64,000 bases of DNA from Bacteroidota bacterium (GTDB lineage Bacteria; Bacteroidota; Bacteroidia; B-17B0; Aurantibacillaceae): positions 1-64,000 of the forward strand of contig JACCXH010000038.1 of the NCBI GenBank assembly GCA_013697245.1, read 5' to 3'. The notes under the pieces are model-generated. The model was not told the DNA's origin. It ran no database searches and was given only the letters and a program-made list of their open reading frames with translations. The number at the start of each line of letters is the position of its first letter. Position 1 is the first letter of the stretch. A program made the position numbers and the translations under genes. Positions 27,194 to 36,539 of this stretch are shown one piece after another.

Positions 27194-30100
27194 TTAGTTA
27201 TCTAGATTACCGTAATCGAGCTTTTTCTTTTGGATGGCCAATATCAAAGTACACACCAAAACAAAGAAAGGAACGTACATAATAGCTCTTGGAAGATCGA
27301 AGTGCTGCAAAATGATTACCGCTTTTCTTTTTAATCTTTCTGCAATTAAATACATGGCAGGCACTAACAACAAGGTTAAGAAAGTTGCAAAGGCCAAACC
27401 AAATATCATCGTCCAGCTTAAAGGACCCCAGAACACTACGTTATCTCCACCAAAATGAATATGCGGAGAGGCATGTGCCAATAAACCTTCAAAATCGATA
27501 TTTAAACCCACCGCTAAAGGAATTAATCCTAAAATTGCAGCTGTTGCAGTTAAAACAACCGGTGTCATACGCGTTCTGCCGGCATCAACAATGGCATCAT
27601 AAAGCCCAACACCTTTTGCACGTTCTTCTTCTGCAAACTCAACTAACAAGATACCATTCCGAACAACAATACCAGCAAGAGCAACAATACCTATCCCGGT
27701 CATAACTATACTCATATCCATTTTAAATATAGCAGTGCCTAATAATACACCAATAACACTTAAAATAATTTCAGATAAAATAATAATTGGTTTGCCTATT
27801 GAGTTAAACTGAATAACCAACACCAATAAAATAATACCAATTGCGCTTACCATAGCGCCTCCTAAGAATGCACCTGTCTCTGCCTGCTCTTCTTGTTGTC
27901 CTGTAAATTTAACTACCACCGCGCCGGTTGGTTTATAGTCTTTTGCAACTGCTTCTAATTTTGCTACAACATTATTGGCATTAAATCCTTCCAACACATC
28001 AGAAGATAAAGTAATAACACGTTTATTTTGTTTACGTTTAATACCACCATACGTGTTTTCATAACGAATATCACAAAACGCTGAAAGCGGTACTGAGCGT
28101 AACATACCGCCAGCATTCATATCTCTGAACGTTATTTTTAAATTCTTAATTTGCTCAACATTTGTACGCTGATCATAATTATACCGTAATTGAATTGGAT
28201 ACTCATCATTTGCATCGCGAAATTTACTTGGGTTATCAATACCAAATACAGCTTTTCTTATTTCCATAGCTAATTGTACAGTAGAGATTCCTTCTCTGTT
28301 AGCGCGCTCACGATTAATATCAAAAATAATTTCAGGTTTATTATCCACAAAATCTGTTTTAAGATCAGCTACTCCGGGTACATCAGATTCTTGTAAAAAA
28401 CGTTTTAAATTCCTGGCGTTCTCAACTAACTCTTCAAATTTATCTCCTTTAATTTCTATGTTAATAGGTTTACCAACCGGTGGGCCAGCCTGCTCCTTGT
28501 TAGTTGTAATTTCGGCGCCGGCAATATTCCATTTTGTAGCTTGCAGCTCTTTTAAATATTTCATGCTACTTTGCCCATTACGTTTAGCGAATTCAACAAA
28601 ATTAATGGCAATTTTTCCTCGATTGGCATAAGAACTCTGATCTTCATCCTGCGGATCGGTAACACCAATAGTTACATTAGTAATGATGGAAGATACAATT
28701 GGATTATTTTCTCCAATAATAGCATTCACTTTTTTCTCCACCAACTTCATTACTTGATTGGTCTTTGAAGGATCAGTTCCTTCCGGCAACTTCACATACA
28801 CAAAAGCATTATTAGGATCGCCTTGCGGAAAGAACACAACATTGGGCGAGCGTACTTTCATTAAAAAGATAGAAAAAGCAAATAATCCTATTGTATAAAC
28901 CAATAACATATACGGACGTTTTAATCCCCATACTAATAAATTGGTATAACCGCGTTGAAATGAAGGCCAGGCTTTAGTTTGAAATTTCGCGATCACCTTA
29001 TACAAGTATAAACGGTGAACGATCATGAATAAAGCAAAGAAGATCATTAAATTACCATAAGCAACACTTCCGGTTAAATAAAATACAATTGCTACAACAC
29101 CATAAAGCAATAACCTTAACCAGGCTTTACGATTAATCTTACCATAATTTTTAAATTCTTCATCGTGCGATTTCATAAAATCTACAGCAAAAACCGGATT
29201 GATAATGTAAGCAACAAATAAAGAAGCAAGGAGTGTTATAATTAATGTAACCGGTAAAAAGAACATGAATTTACCAATTAAGCCCGGCCAGAATGCAAGG
29301 GGGATGAAGGGAGCAAGTGTAGTGATAGTACCACTTAATACAGGAAGAAATACTTCACCGGCCGCTTGTTTAGCCGCTATTTTTATATCTTTTTTTCCAT
29401 TATCAAAGATCCGATGCGTATTCTCAATAACCACAATGGCATCATCTACTACAATACCAAGGGCCAATAAAAACGCAAAGAGTACAATCATGTTTAAACT
29501 AAAACCAATACTTGGCATGAACATAAAGGCAATGAACATGGAAAGTGGTACAGATAAGGCAACGAACAAAGCGTTGGTTACACCCATAAAAAACATTAAG
29601 ATCAACGTTACTAAAATAAAACCAATAATAATTGTATTGATCAGATCGTGTAAGGTCAATTTTGTTTTGTCAGACTGATCGGCTGTAATTTTTATATCAA
29701 TATTAGACGGAAACTGTGTCTTCTTTAGATCTTCGATATTCTCTTTTATTTTATCTGATGCGGAAATTAAGTTCTCACCGGCGCGTTTAATAACGTTTAA
29801 GGTAATAACGTTCTTTCCTGCAAGACGCGCGTAACTTTGTGTTTCGGCAACAGTATCCAAAACATTTGCAAAATCTTTTAAATATAAACGCGCACCTGAC
29901 TGAGAAGAAATAACTAAATTCTTTAATTCTTCTATTGATTTAAATTCGTTCTTAATGCTTATTGTACGCTTGGTTCCATCCATTGGAATTTGTCCGCCGC
30001 TAATGGTTACGTTCTCGCTACCAATTGCGCGTTCAAGATCGCCCATGGTTAATTGCATGGATTGCATTTTGTACATATCCAAATTAACCTGAATCTCCCT

Positions 30101-30655
30101 GTCAGGGGCGCCAACCATTTTCACTTCAGTAATCTCTTTTAATCCTTCGATCCTATCTTTAAGATCATCGGCATACTCTTTTAATTTTTGAAGATCCATA
30201 TCACCCGCAATGTTGATGTACATGATAGGCAATTCAGAAAATGCTAACTCTTTTACAAAAGGCTGACGTGTAAGGCCACTTGGCAGATCGGATTTTGATT
30301 CGTCTACCTTATCTTTAATTTGCTGTCGTGCTTTATCAACTGTAACACTTGTATTAAATTCAACCGTAATTAACGATACATCCTGCATAGAGTTACTCGT
30401 TAATTTTTTTACACCCGGTATTGATTTTAATTTTTTCTCTAAGGGTTTGGTAATTGTATTTTCGATATTACTGGGCGAGTTACCCGCGTAAACCGTGCTA
30501 ATAAAGAATTTAGGCACAACAATATCAGGAAAACTTTCCTTTGGTAATTTATTATACGAGCTAATGCCTAATAAGGTAATAATAATCACACCAATATAAA
30601 TAGCAGTCTTATTATCGATGGCCCAACTACTGGGTTTAAATTGTTTAAAATCCAT
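27194..30655 (-). CDS. RND efflux transporter, inner-membrane permease (HAE1-like)
   Basis: 1153 residues, slightly longer than AcrB (about 1050). Transmembrane helix 1 is at about 15-35 (WAIDNKTAIYIGVIIITLLGI), and there are two large periplasmic loops, about 36-340 and 590-900. The proton-relay aspartates are visible in LGIVVDDAIVVIENTHR (Asp404, Asp405). An extra pair of hydrophobic stretches at about 515-560, between the two halves, accounts for the additional length. The C-terminal half repeats the ALAGIVVRNGILLVEF motif. It is the pump of a tripartite system with the adaptor and TolC-like proteins upstream in the operon, and uses proton motive force. Substrate class (drugs, detergents or lipids) cannot be read out. 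Confidence 0.93.
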   Translation of the reverse strand: MDFKQFKPSSWAIDNKTAIYIGVIIITLLGISSYNKLPKESFPDIVVPKFFISTVYAGNSPSNIENTITKPLEKKLKSIPGVKKLTSNSMQDVSLITVEFNTSVTVDKARQQIKDKVDESKSDLPSGLTRQPFVKELAFSELPIMYINIAGDMDLQKLKEYADDLKDRIEGLKEITEVKMVGAPDREIQVNLDMYKMQSMQLTMGDLERAIGSENVTISGGQIPMDGTKRTISIKNEFKSIEELKNLVISSQSGARLYLKDFANVLDTVAETQSYARLAGKNVITLNVIKRAGENLISASDKIKENIEDLKKTQFPSNIDIKITADQSDKTKLTLHDLINTIIIGFILVTLILMFFMGVTNALFVALSVPLSMFIAFMFMPSIGFSLNMIVLFAFLLALGIVVDDAIVVIENTHRIFDNGKKDIKIAAKQAAGEVFLPVLSGTITTLAPFIPLAFWPGLIGKFMFFLPVTLIITLLASLFVAYIINPVFAVDFMKSHDEEFKNYGKINRKAWLRLLLYGVVAIVFYLTGSVAYGNLMIFFALFMIVHRLYLYKVIAKFQTKAWPSFQRGYTNLLVWGLKRPYMLLVYTIGLFAFSIFLMKVRSPNVVFFPQGDPNNAFVYVKLPEGTDPSKTNQVMKLVEKKVNAIIGENNPIVSSIITNVTIGVTDPQDEDQSSYANRGKIAINFVEFAKRNGQSSMKYLKELQATKWNIAGAEITTNKEQAGPPVGKPINIEIKGDKFEELVENARNLKRFLQESDVPGVADLKTDFVDNKPEIIFDINRERANREGISTVQLAMEIRKAVFGIDNPSKFRDANDEYPIQLRYNYDQRTNVEQIKNLKITFRDMNAGGMLRSVPLSAFCDIRYENTYGGIKRKQNKRVITLSSDVLEGFNANNVVAKLEAVAKDYKPTGAVVVKFTGQQEEQAETGAFLGGAMVSAIGIILLVLVIQFNSIGKPIIILSEIILSVIGVLLGTAIFKMDMSIVMTGIGIVALAGIVVRNGILLVEFAEEERAKGVGLYDAIVDAGRTRMTPVVLTATAAILGLIPLAVGLNIDFEGLLAHASPHIHFGGDNVVFWGPLSWTMIFGLAFATFLTLLLVPAMYLIAERLKRKAVIILQHFDLPRAIMYVPFFVLVCTLILAIQKKKLDYGNLDN

Positions 30656-30726
30656 ATTTTTCAGTTTTATAGTTTACAGAAAATAGTACGCAGTACAAAC
30701 CGCTTACTTTAACTGCAAAAATTTAT

Positions 30727-31833
30727 TTATTTCTTAATTTGAACAGCATCTCCTTCATTTAATCCATCGTAACCCGAAGTGATCAAGAGGTCCTCGCTGG
30801 TCAACCCACTCGTAATTTCTACCTGACCATTATATTCACGCCCAAGAGTTACATTGTGTTTTGCAGCTTTATTATTTTCAGCAACTAAAACAAAATGTTG
30901 TCCTTTAAGATCTTTTTGAACGTAATTAAGTGGAATTGCGATAACAGGTTTAGGCGACATGTAATCATTTATCTTTATGATCGCAATTTGGTTTGGGTGA
31001 AATTCTTTTTTATTATCTAATAAGATCTCAACGCCAAATGTTCTGTTCAAAGCACTAATAGCGCGTGAAGAATAATATACTTTTTCTATTAGCGTATCGT
31101 TTGTATCGGGAAAACGGATAATTACCTCGTCACCCTTGTGAACTTTAGAGGCATAACTTTCTGCAAGATCTGCCTTAACTTTTAAATTAGAGAAATTAAT
31201 TACGCGAATTGCCGGCATGCCAGGAGCAGTTAATTGTCCTAGTTTAATATCTACCGCATCAATTGTTCCATCAATTGGAGAAATGATCTTTGTCATACGC
31301 ACTTGTTCTCTCAACGTATTGATTTTTTTCTCCATACTTTCTTTTTGTGATTTCGCTTGTAGGAATTGAACTTCTGTTCCGATTTTTTGATCCCACAGCG
31401 CTTTTTGTTTTTCGTATAATTGATTTACTAACTCCGAAGAAGTTTGTAAATCTGAAATACTTTGTTGTAATGCGCGCGCATCTGTTTCAGCTAATTCCTG
31501 ACCCCTGCGTACTTCATCGCCAACTTTTACGTTTATTTTTGTAATTGTTCCGGGCATTTCAGAAGCAATAGAAACACTTTCTTCAGCATCTACCCTACCC
31601 TGAACATTGATGTAAGTTTTAAAAATAACCGGTGCTATGGCTGAAGCTTCAACCAAAACAAATTTTTTGTTCGAGTCGCCCTCCAGTTTTGAGATCTTGC
31701 CAGTGATCTCGGCCAGCTGGGTCTTTAACTCAGCTTGTTTTGCCTTTAATTCTACAAGACCTTCTTCTTTAGCGCCTCCGCAAGAAGATAAGATAAATAC
31801 ACTTGCCAAAATTGGAATAATGTAATTACGCAT
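30727..31833 (-). CDS. RND efflux periplasmic adaptor lipoprotein
   Basis: I take the ATG at 31833 (MRNYIIPILASVFILSSCGG), because that gives a clean lipoprotein signal with lipobox LSSC; the frame is open to an ATG at 31869. The mature protein has a Lys/Glu coiled coil at about 25-55, a first lipoyl half (INVKVGDEVRRGQELAETDA), an alpha hairpin, and a second lipoyl half (IISPIDGTIDAVDIKLGQLTAPG). It ends with the beta-barrel and membrane-proximal domains. It belongs to the HlyD/AcrA membrane-fusion class and links the permease to the TolC-like channel. Confidence 0.92.
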   Translation of the reverse strand: MRNYIIPILASVFILSSCGGAKEEGLVELKAKQAELKTQLAEITGKISKLEGDSNKKFVLVEASAIAPVIFKTYINVQGRVDAEESVSIASEMPGTITKINVKVGDEVRRGQELAETDARALQQSISDLQTSSELVNQLYEKQKALWDQKIGTEVQFLQAKSQKESMEKKINTLREQVRMTKIISPIDGTIDAVDIKLGQLTAPGMPAIRVINFSNLKVKADLAESYASKVHKGDEVIIRFPDTNDTLIEKVYYSSRAISALNRTFGVEILLDNKKEFHPNQIAIIKINDYMSPKPVIAIPLNYVQKDLKGQHFVLVAENNKAAKHNVTLGREYNGQVEITSGLTSEDLLITSGYDGLNEGDAVQIKK

Positions 31834-31898
31834 TTTTAGTTTTTGGATTTGAGTTGTAAATTGTAACATAACTTATTTTTTAATGTTTGATTTTTAAT

Positions 31899-33263
31899 TT
31901 ATTTAACCAGTGTGCCAATTGCTTTTTGATAATCTATTTTAAATACAAGCATATCGTAAACAGCATTGTAATAATTAGTTTGAGCTTCTTTTAAAGAAGT
32001 TTCGGCATTAATTATTTCTATGTTTGAACCTACACCTTGTTTAAATTTTTCCTGAACCACATCGTACACATGGTTAGCCATTTCCATGTTTTTCTTTTGG
32101 ATCAATAAACTTGAGTAGGCATTATTATAAGATATCGCTGCAACCGTTGCCTCTAATTCACCCGCCTGCTCTATCATTTTTACAGTATTTTCGTTTTTTC
32201 GGGAGCTTATCTTTGCCTGCTGAATTTTATTATGTCGTTGAAGGCCGTCAAAAATATTCAGGTTTAATGTTACTCCAACTAGTCCAATCGGATACCATTG
32301 TTTCATAGCATTGGTTTTATCGGTCTCAAAAATATTAGTTGTAGCCCTTTGTGTATTATATTGATAGCTTCCATAAGCAGCAAGCGTTGGCAAATAACCC
32401 CACTTTAAACGTTTCACATCCAGGTCTAATAAATTTTGTTGCGCTTGTAACAATAAATAATCAGGACGTTTTGAAACATCAATTTTAGAAATATTCAATT
32501 CTTCAAAATTGGTTACCACATTTAAGCTGTCGGTAAGAACGATGGGATCATTTACTTTGTAGCCCATTTGAAATTTAAGCATGGTTTCAGAAAGGCTAAT
32601 TAATTTTGTGGTTTTATCTTTTTCAGTGAGCAAATTATTGTATTGCACTTCTAGTCTTTCTACATCTATCAACTCCGCAAATCCTTGTTTATTAAAAGCC
32701 TTTGTATCATCATATATTTTTTTCAGCTTAACAACATTAGCATCCAGTAATTTAATTCTATCACGATTAATGATCACATTATAATAAGCTTTAGATACCT
32801 GTGCAACAAGGTCTGCTTTGCTGCGCGTTACGCTAATGTGAGAAAGATTAATAAATTCTTTAGCCGCTTTTAAACCAAAAATATAATCGCTGCTAAATAA
32901 TAATTGTGAAGCGCTAAAACCTGCGGTAGCATTATATTTTAAACCAAATCTAAGCGCCATGTATGTATTCGGAGGAGCTGCGGGATTAAATGCATTTGCT
33001 GAAACTATTTGAGTTGGAAGAGCAATGTAATCCTTAAAATCTATGCTACCGTTTATCTGCGGCAAGCCCAAACCTGCAATTTCTTTTCTTTTATACTCTG
33101 CGTTTTCCATGTCGAGCTCTGCATTTAAATAGCTCGGGCTATTCTTTATTGCAAACTCAATAGATTGTTGTAAACTAAAGTTACTGTTGGTGGCTTCCTG
33201 GGCCTTTGCTGATGCGCATACAATTACGACAAAAAGTAACGCGTATTTCTTAAACTGTATCAT
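31899..33263 (-). CDS. TolC-family outer-membrane efflux channel
   Basis: 454 residues with a signal peptide (to SAKAQ). Two internally related halves each contain a long coiled-coil hairpin; the repeat hallmark is seen in ALEFAIKNSPSYLNAELDMENAEY-like and INAETSLKEAQTNYYNAVYDMLVFKIDYQKAIG segments. This is the outer-membrane factor of the efflux pump. It starts 10 bp downstream of the tetR stop and precedes the adaptor gene, so the order is regulator - channel - adaptor - pump, which is common in Bacteroidota. Confidence 0.92.
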   Translation of the reverse strand: MIQFKKYALLFVVIVCASAKAQEATNSNFSLQQSIEFAIKNSPSYLNAELDMENAEYKRKEIAGLGLPQINGSIDFKDYIALPTQIVSANAFNPAAPPNTYMALRFGLKYNATAGFSASQLLFSSDYIFGLKAAKEFINLSHISVTRSKADLVAQVSKAYYNVIINRDRIKLLDANVVKLKKIYDDTKAFNKQGFAELIDVERLEVQYNNLLTEKDKTTKLISLSETMLKFQMGYKVNDPIVLTDSLNVVTNFEELNISKIDVSKRPDYLLLQAQQNLLDLDVKRLKWGYLPTLAAYGSYQYNTQRATTNIFETDKTNAMKQWYPIGLVGVTLNLNIFDGLQRHNKIQQAKISSRKNENTVKMIEQAGELEATVAAISYNNAYSSLLIQKKNMEMANHVYDVVQEKFKQGVGSNIEIINAETSLKEAQTNYYNAVYDMLVFKIDYQKAIGTLVK

Positions 33264-33273
33264 ATATATTGTT

Positions 33274-33888
33274 TTATTCTTCTTCTTTAATTTTTTTATA
33301 ATTATTAATGAGCTTGTGACCTTTTACAGTACAAATGCCATAAGCGAACATATCCAGTATTAATTCTGATGTTTTTGTAAAACTTATTTTTTCGAACGAA
33401 AAATAACTGCCAAACATTACCATATCAATTTGGGCCATTCTATATCTTGCGGTAAATTCAACGTCAATATCTGAGCGGTAAACTCCCATTTCTTTTCCCC
33501 TTTTAATATTGGCAAGCACATTTTTATACGCGCACTCTTCTTTAAATTTTTGAAAACGTTTAAAAGCCGTAGGGTAAAATTTTTGAAGGTCCAGAAAAAA
33601 AATAGGATTGATGTTTTGCATCATTTCCTTCATTTTAATAGAAATTAACATAATTTCATGAATAGGGTCTTTGGCATTTTGATTCATTTCGTCAAATTGA
33701 CGTTCATGATCCAACAGTTCATTTTCGCATAATTGGTTAACCAAATCATCCTTTTCTTTATAGAACTGGTAGATGGTTTTTTTTGACATACCCAGTTCCT
33801 TCGCAATATCATCCATAGTTACACGCTTAATACCGTACCTAAAAAATAAGATTAAAGCTGCTTTCAATATCTTTTCTTGTGTTTCCAT
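33274..33888 (-). CDS. TetR-family repressor of the RND operon
   Basis: 204 residues. The N-terminal helix-turn-helix spans about 20-48 (VTMDDIAKELGMSKKTIYQFYKEKDDLVNQ), as in TetR/AcrR; the ligand-binding C-terminal domain is helical and family-specific. It is first gene of the efflux operon. A 32 bp palindrome covers its own promoter (33905-33943), so autorepression and repression of the pump genes are expected. The inducing ligand is unknown. Confidence 0.92.
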   Translation of the reverse strand: METQEKILKAALILFFRYGIKRVTMDDIAKELGMSKKTIYQFYKEKDDLVNQLCENELLDHERQFDEMNQNAKDPIHEIMLISIKMKEMMQNINPIFFLDLQKFYPTAFKRFQKFKEECAYKNVLANIKRGKEMGVYRSDIDVEFTARYRMAQIDMVMFGSYFSFEKISFTKTSELILDMFAYGICTVKGHKLINNYKKIKEEE

Positions 33889-33904
33889 TTTTCTTATTCG
33901 GGTA

Positions 33905-33936
33905 CAAAACTATGGAAACTTTTTTTGTCTTGCAAG
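33905..33936 (-). promoter_or_regulatory. tetR-efflux operon promoter
   Basis: Reading the minus strand, CTTG (33933-33936) serves as the -33 box and TAGTTTTG (33905-33912) as an exact TAnnTTTG -7 box, with a 20-bp spacer. The tetR ATG follows 16 bp after the -7 box, giving a leader of about 10 nt. Confidence 0.72.
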
Positions 33937-33943
33937 TTTCCAT
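33912..33943. promoter_or_regulatory. Palindromic operator, likely TetR binding site
   Basis: Half-sites ATGGAAACTT (33912-33921) and AAGTTTCCAT (33934-33943) are perfect inverted copies, 10 bp each, separated by 12 bp. The palindrome overlaps the -33 box fully and the last base of the -7 box of the tetR promoter, exactly where an autorepressor should bind. It also lies 34 bp before the start of the divergent M23 peptidase gene, so that gene might respond too. Confidence 0.78.
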
Positions 33944-33976
33944 TAAAAAATATTTTTTTGCATCTTTACACTTTAA

Positions 33977-34843
33977 ATGGTAGAAACAAAAAATAGCCGC
34001 TGGAAGAGATTTGGTGCCTTTTTGAGGAGCAAGTACCGCCTGGTTATCTTAAACGACAATACTTTTGGCGAGAAGATATCCCTACGACTCTCGCCATTAG
34101 GCCTAATTACAGGAATTTTTGCTATAACCATAGTAATGACAACGCTTGTAATAAGCCTTGTAGCCTTTACGCCTTTAAGAGAATACATTCCGGGCTATGG
34201 TACTGTTGCAGAACGCAAGCAGATATTGGACCTTAGCCAAAAAGCCGACTCAATGGAACAAACATTGCAGGCAAGAGCTGCTTATATGAACAGTATTTTA
34301 AATGTTTTGAACGAAAAGTTTGAGACCAAGACCGAAAAACCAAAAAAAGACACTACCGGCAAATACAATAATATAAATACAAAGGCCAGTAACAGCGATC
34401 TTGAATTTAGAAACGATTTTGAGCAAAATAAAAATAACTCAATTGCTACTAAAACAAAATATAAAGGTTTAAGCGATCTTGTATTTTTTACACCCGTAAA
34501 AGGATTGATAAGCGAATCGTTTAATTTATCTGAAAATCATTACGGTTTGGATATTGTTACAAAACCGGATGAGACCATAAAATCTACTTTAGATGGCACC
34601 ATTGTTTTTACAGGCTTTTCCGCCGAGGATGGAAACATTATTGAAGTGCAACATAGCAATAACCTTACCAGTATATATAAACACAATGCAGCGCTATTAA
34701 AAAAAACCGGCGATAGAATAAAAGCCGGCGAGGCAATTTCTGTTGTAGGAAATACCGGCGAAAGAAGTAAGGGACCACATTTGCATTTTGAGTTGTGGTT
34801 TGATGGTCAACCGATCAACCCGCAGGATTTTGTTGCTTTTTAA
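33977..34843 (+). CDS. Membrane-anchored M23 (LytM-type) peptidase
   Basis: 288 residues. A short basic cytoplasmic N-terminus is followed by one transmembrane segment (about 42-65, LITGIFAITIVMTTLVISLVAF), a coiled coil to about 115 and a linker. The LytM domain occupies about 160-285, with zinc ligands in ENHYGLDI (HxxxD) and GPHLHFELW (His268, His270). The intact metal motifs fit either an active peptidoglycan endopeptidase or an activator of amidases. Its last 29 bp overlap the convergent O-antigen ligase gene. It is divergent from tetR and shares that control region. Confidence 0.88.
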   Translation: MVETKNSRWKRFGAFLRSKYRLVILNDNTFGEKISLRLSPLGLITGIFAITIVMTTLVISLVAFTPLREYIPGYGTVAERKQILDLSQKADSMEQTLQARAAYMNSILNVLNEKFETKTEKPKKDTTGKYNNINTKASNSDLEFRNDFEQNKNNSIATKTKYKGLSDLVFFTPVKGLISESFNLSENHYGLDIVTKPDETIKSTLDGTIVFTGFSAEDGNIIEVQHSNNLTSIYKHNAALLKKTGDRIKAGEAISVVGNTGERSKGPHLHFELWFDGQPINPQDFVAF

Positions 34844-36386
34844 AAAAAGCGTTGGCAATAAATAATGTATAAAAGAAAGCGTAAAAACTCAAGCCTGCTT
34901 GCGTTTCAAGCGTGTCTTCCAAAACAAACGAAAGAATTAATATTAAAAAGTATGGCCAGAATAATGGATGCAGGTATTTTTTTAAATTAATTAAAGGATA
35001 TAAAAAACTAAATAAAAATACCAATAAGCCTATTACACCTAAAGCCACCGTCATAGTTATATATTGATTATGTGGTCGTTTATACCATTCTTTTGCTAAA
35101 GGAGATCGCGTTTCTACATAAGTTTTATTTAATTCAATTTGAACATCGCCGGTGCCAACACCAAACAGTATGTTTTTTTTGATCAATGCCCTTGCCGCTT
35201 TCCAAAAATACAAACGCATGGTTAATGAATGACCATTGATACTGCGTTCATGCACATACTCATCATACTCCCAAATAAATTCGTTAACACGTTTCTGTAA
35301 AAAACTCCAGGTTGGATATTTATAATTGGTAATGTTCTTTTGAATGTTCTTAAAGTCCTCTGCATTTAATTTTGTGAGGCCGGCAGAATCTTTGTTCAGG
35401 CCTTTACTAGCCATATACCTCAACAACACCTGATAACGGCGAATATTGTGCAGGTTAGGCATATAACTAAAACTATCTTCAGGAAAACGAAGCTGCCATT
35501 CTTTTTTTAATTCGTTTGGCTGAATATTAATAAAAACAAAATTCCCATTCTCTTTTTGAGTAGATGATTCATAGTTTAAATAAGACTTACCTGTTGCATT
35601 TGATTTATGTGGCGTGTTATTTTCAGAAACTTGCGTGATAAGCTGCGCGTTAAAAATAGAAAGTAAAAAATTAGTGGCATAAAAAACACTTATAAATACT
35701 ATTACCAAAGAAGTGATCTTAATAATTAATTTTTGTTTGAAATAAAACATTATGGCCGCAAAGGCACACAGTATAAATAAGTTTACGAGTCCGGAAGCCA
35801 AGCCTAATGCATAAAGCACAAAAATAAAATATGCCATTAATACCCCAAACAATAATTTGTTCACCATTTTCGCATTCACACAAATAAAATAAAAACAGCA
35901 GCTAATTGCCACATTTAAATATAGGCCAAGACGAATATGGCTCATAAAACGCGAAGCATTCCGCGCAGCTTCGGTCGAATGTAAAATATAATTATAAATA
36001 AGGCACCACGCCGTATTTGCAAAAGAGCCAAGTAAAAAACAATAAAGCAAAGCTTTAAATTCTTTTTCATTTAAAGGTTTGGTACTAAAAAAAAGCATGG
36101 GAAGAAATAGTAAAGGCAATTTGATACGAATATCCGTTAACCCGGAATCAATATCCTGTGTATATAACATACCAACCAGGTGCAGTAAAAAAAGTGAGCT
36201 TATGATCCAGAAAAATTTGTTCTTTCTTAACAGCGAAAATTTATTTTTAAATCCCCCTTCAATTATCCAATTTCCCAATAAAATAAATTGAGGCAGGCTT
36301 GTTGGCACTGTGCCCATCATAATACCAAATGCAAGCGAACAAACTCCAAACAAAAATAAATATCTATGGGTCTTTTCTGAAAACAT
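34815..36386 (-). CDS. O-antigen ligase/polymerase-like membrane protein
   Basis: 523 residues with about ten transmembrane segments spread over the length and a long hydrophilic loop at about 255-430. The Wzy/WaaL-type motif near the C-terminal membrane part reads KRPHNQYITMTVALGVIGLL, with the conserved His, preceded by GVGTGDVQ. The family joins O-antigen or polymerises polysaccharide at the periplasmic face of the inner membrane. Its 3' end overlaps the M23 gene on the opposite strand. No transcript partner is obvious upstream; recQ is 150 bp away across a palindromic repeat. Confidence 0.85.
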   Translation of the reverse strand: MFSEKTHRYLFLFGVCSLAFGIMMGTVPTSLPQFILLGNWIIEGGFKNKFSLLRKNKFFWIISSLFLLHLVGMLYTQDIDSGLTDIRIKLPLLFLPMLFFSTKPLNEKEFKALLYCFLLGSFANTAWCLIYNYILHSTEAARNASRFMSHIRLGLYLNVAISCCFYFICVNAKMVNKLLFGVLMAYFIFVLYALGLASGLVNLFILCAFAAIMFYFKQKLIIKITSLVIVFISVFYATNFLLSIFNAQLITQVSENNTPHKSNATGKSYLNYESSTQKENGNFVFINIQPNELKKEWQLRFPEDSFSYMPNLHNIRRYQVLLRYMASKGLNKDSAGLTKLNAEDFKNIQKNITNYKYPTWSFLQKRVNEFIWEYDEYVHERSINGHSLTMRLYFWKAARALIKKNILFGVGTGDVQIELNKTYVETRSPLAKEWYKRPHNQYITMTVALGVIGLLVFLFSFLYPLINLKKYLHPLFWPYFLILILSFVLEDTLETQAGLSFYAFFYTLFIANAFFKKQQNPAG

Positions 36387-36437
36387 GCGGGCTTATCAAA
36401 GAAACGAAAAAAAAGGAAATAAATTGTAAGGAAAAGC

Positions 36438-36523
36438 CACAGATTACGCTGATTTATTTAAAATAAAAAATAGTGATTTGTTATTATACACAAAGTAAAT
36501 TTGTGCCATCAGCGAAATCTGTG
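36438..36523. repeat. Palindromic intergenic element (CACAGATT/CGCTGAT type)
   Basis: Left arm CACAGATTACGCTGAT (36438-36453) and right arm ATCAGCGAAATCTGTG (36508-36523) pair at 15 of 16 positions around an AT-rich spacer of 54 bp. It sits between recQ and the O-antigen ligase gene. It resembles a dispersed non-coding repeat common in Bacteroidota intergenic DNA, and is similar in style to, but different in sequence from, the element at 17337. Confidence 0.65.
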
Positions 36524-36539
36524 ACCAAAAAAAATAGTT

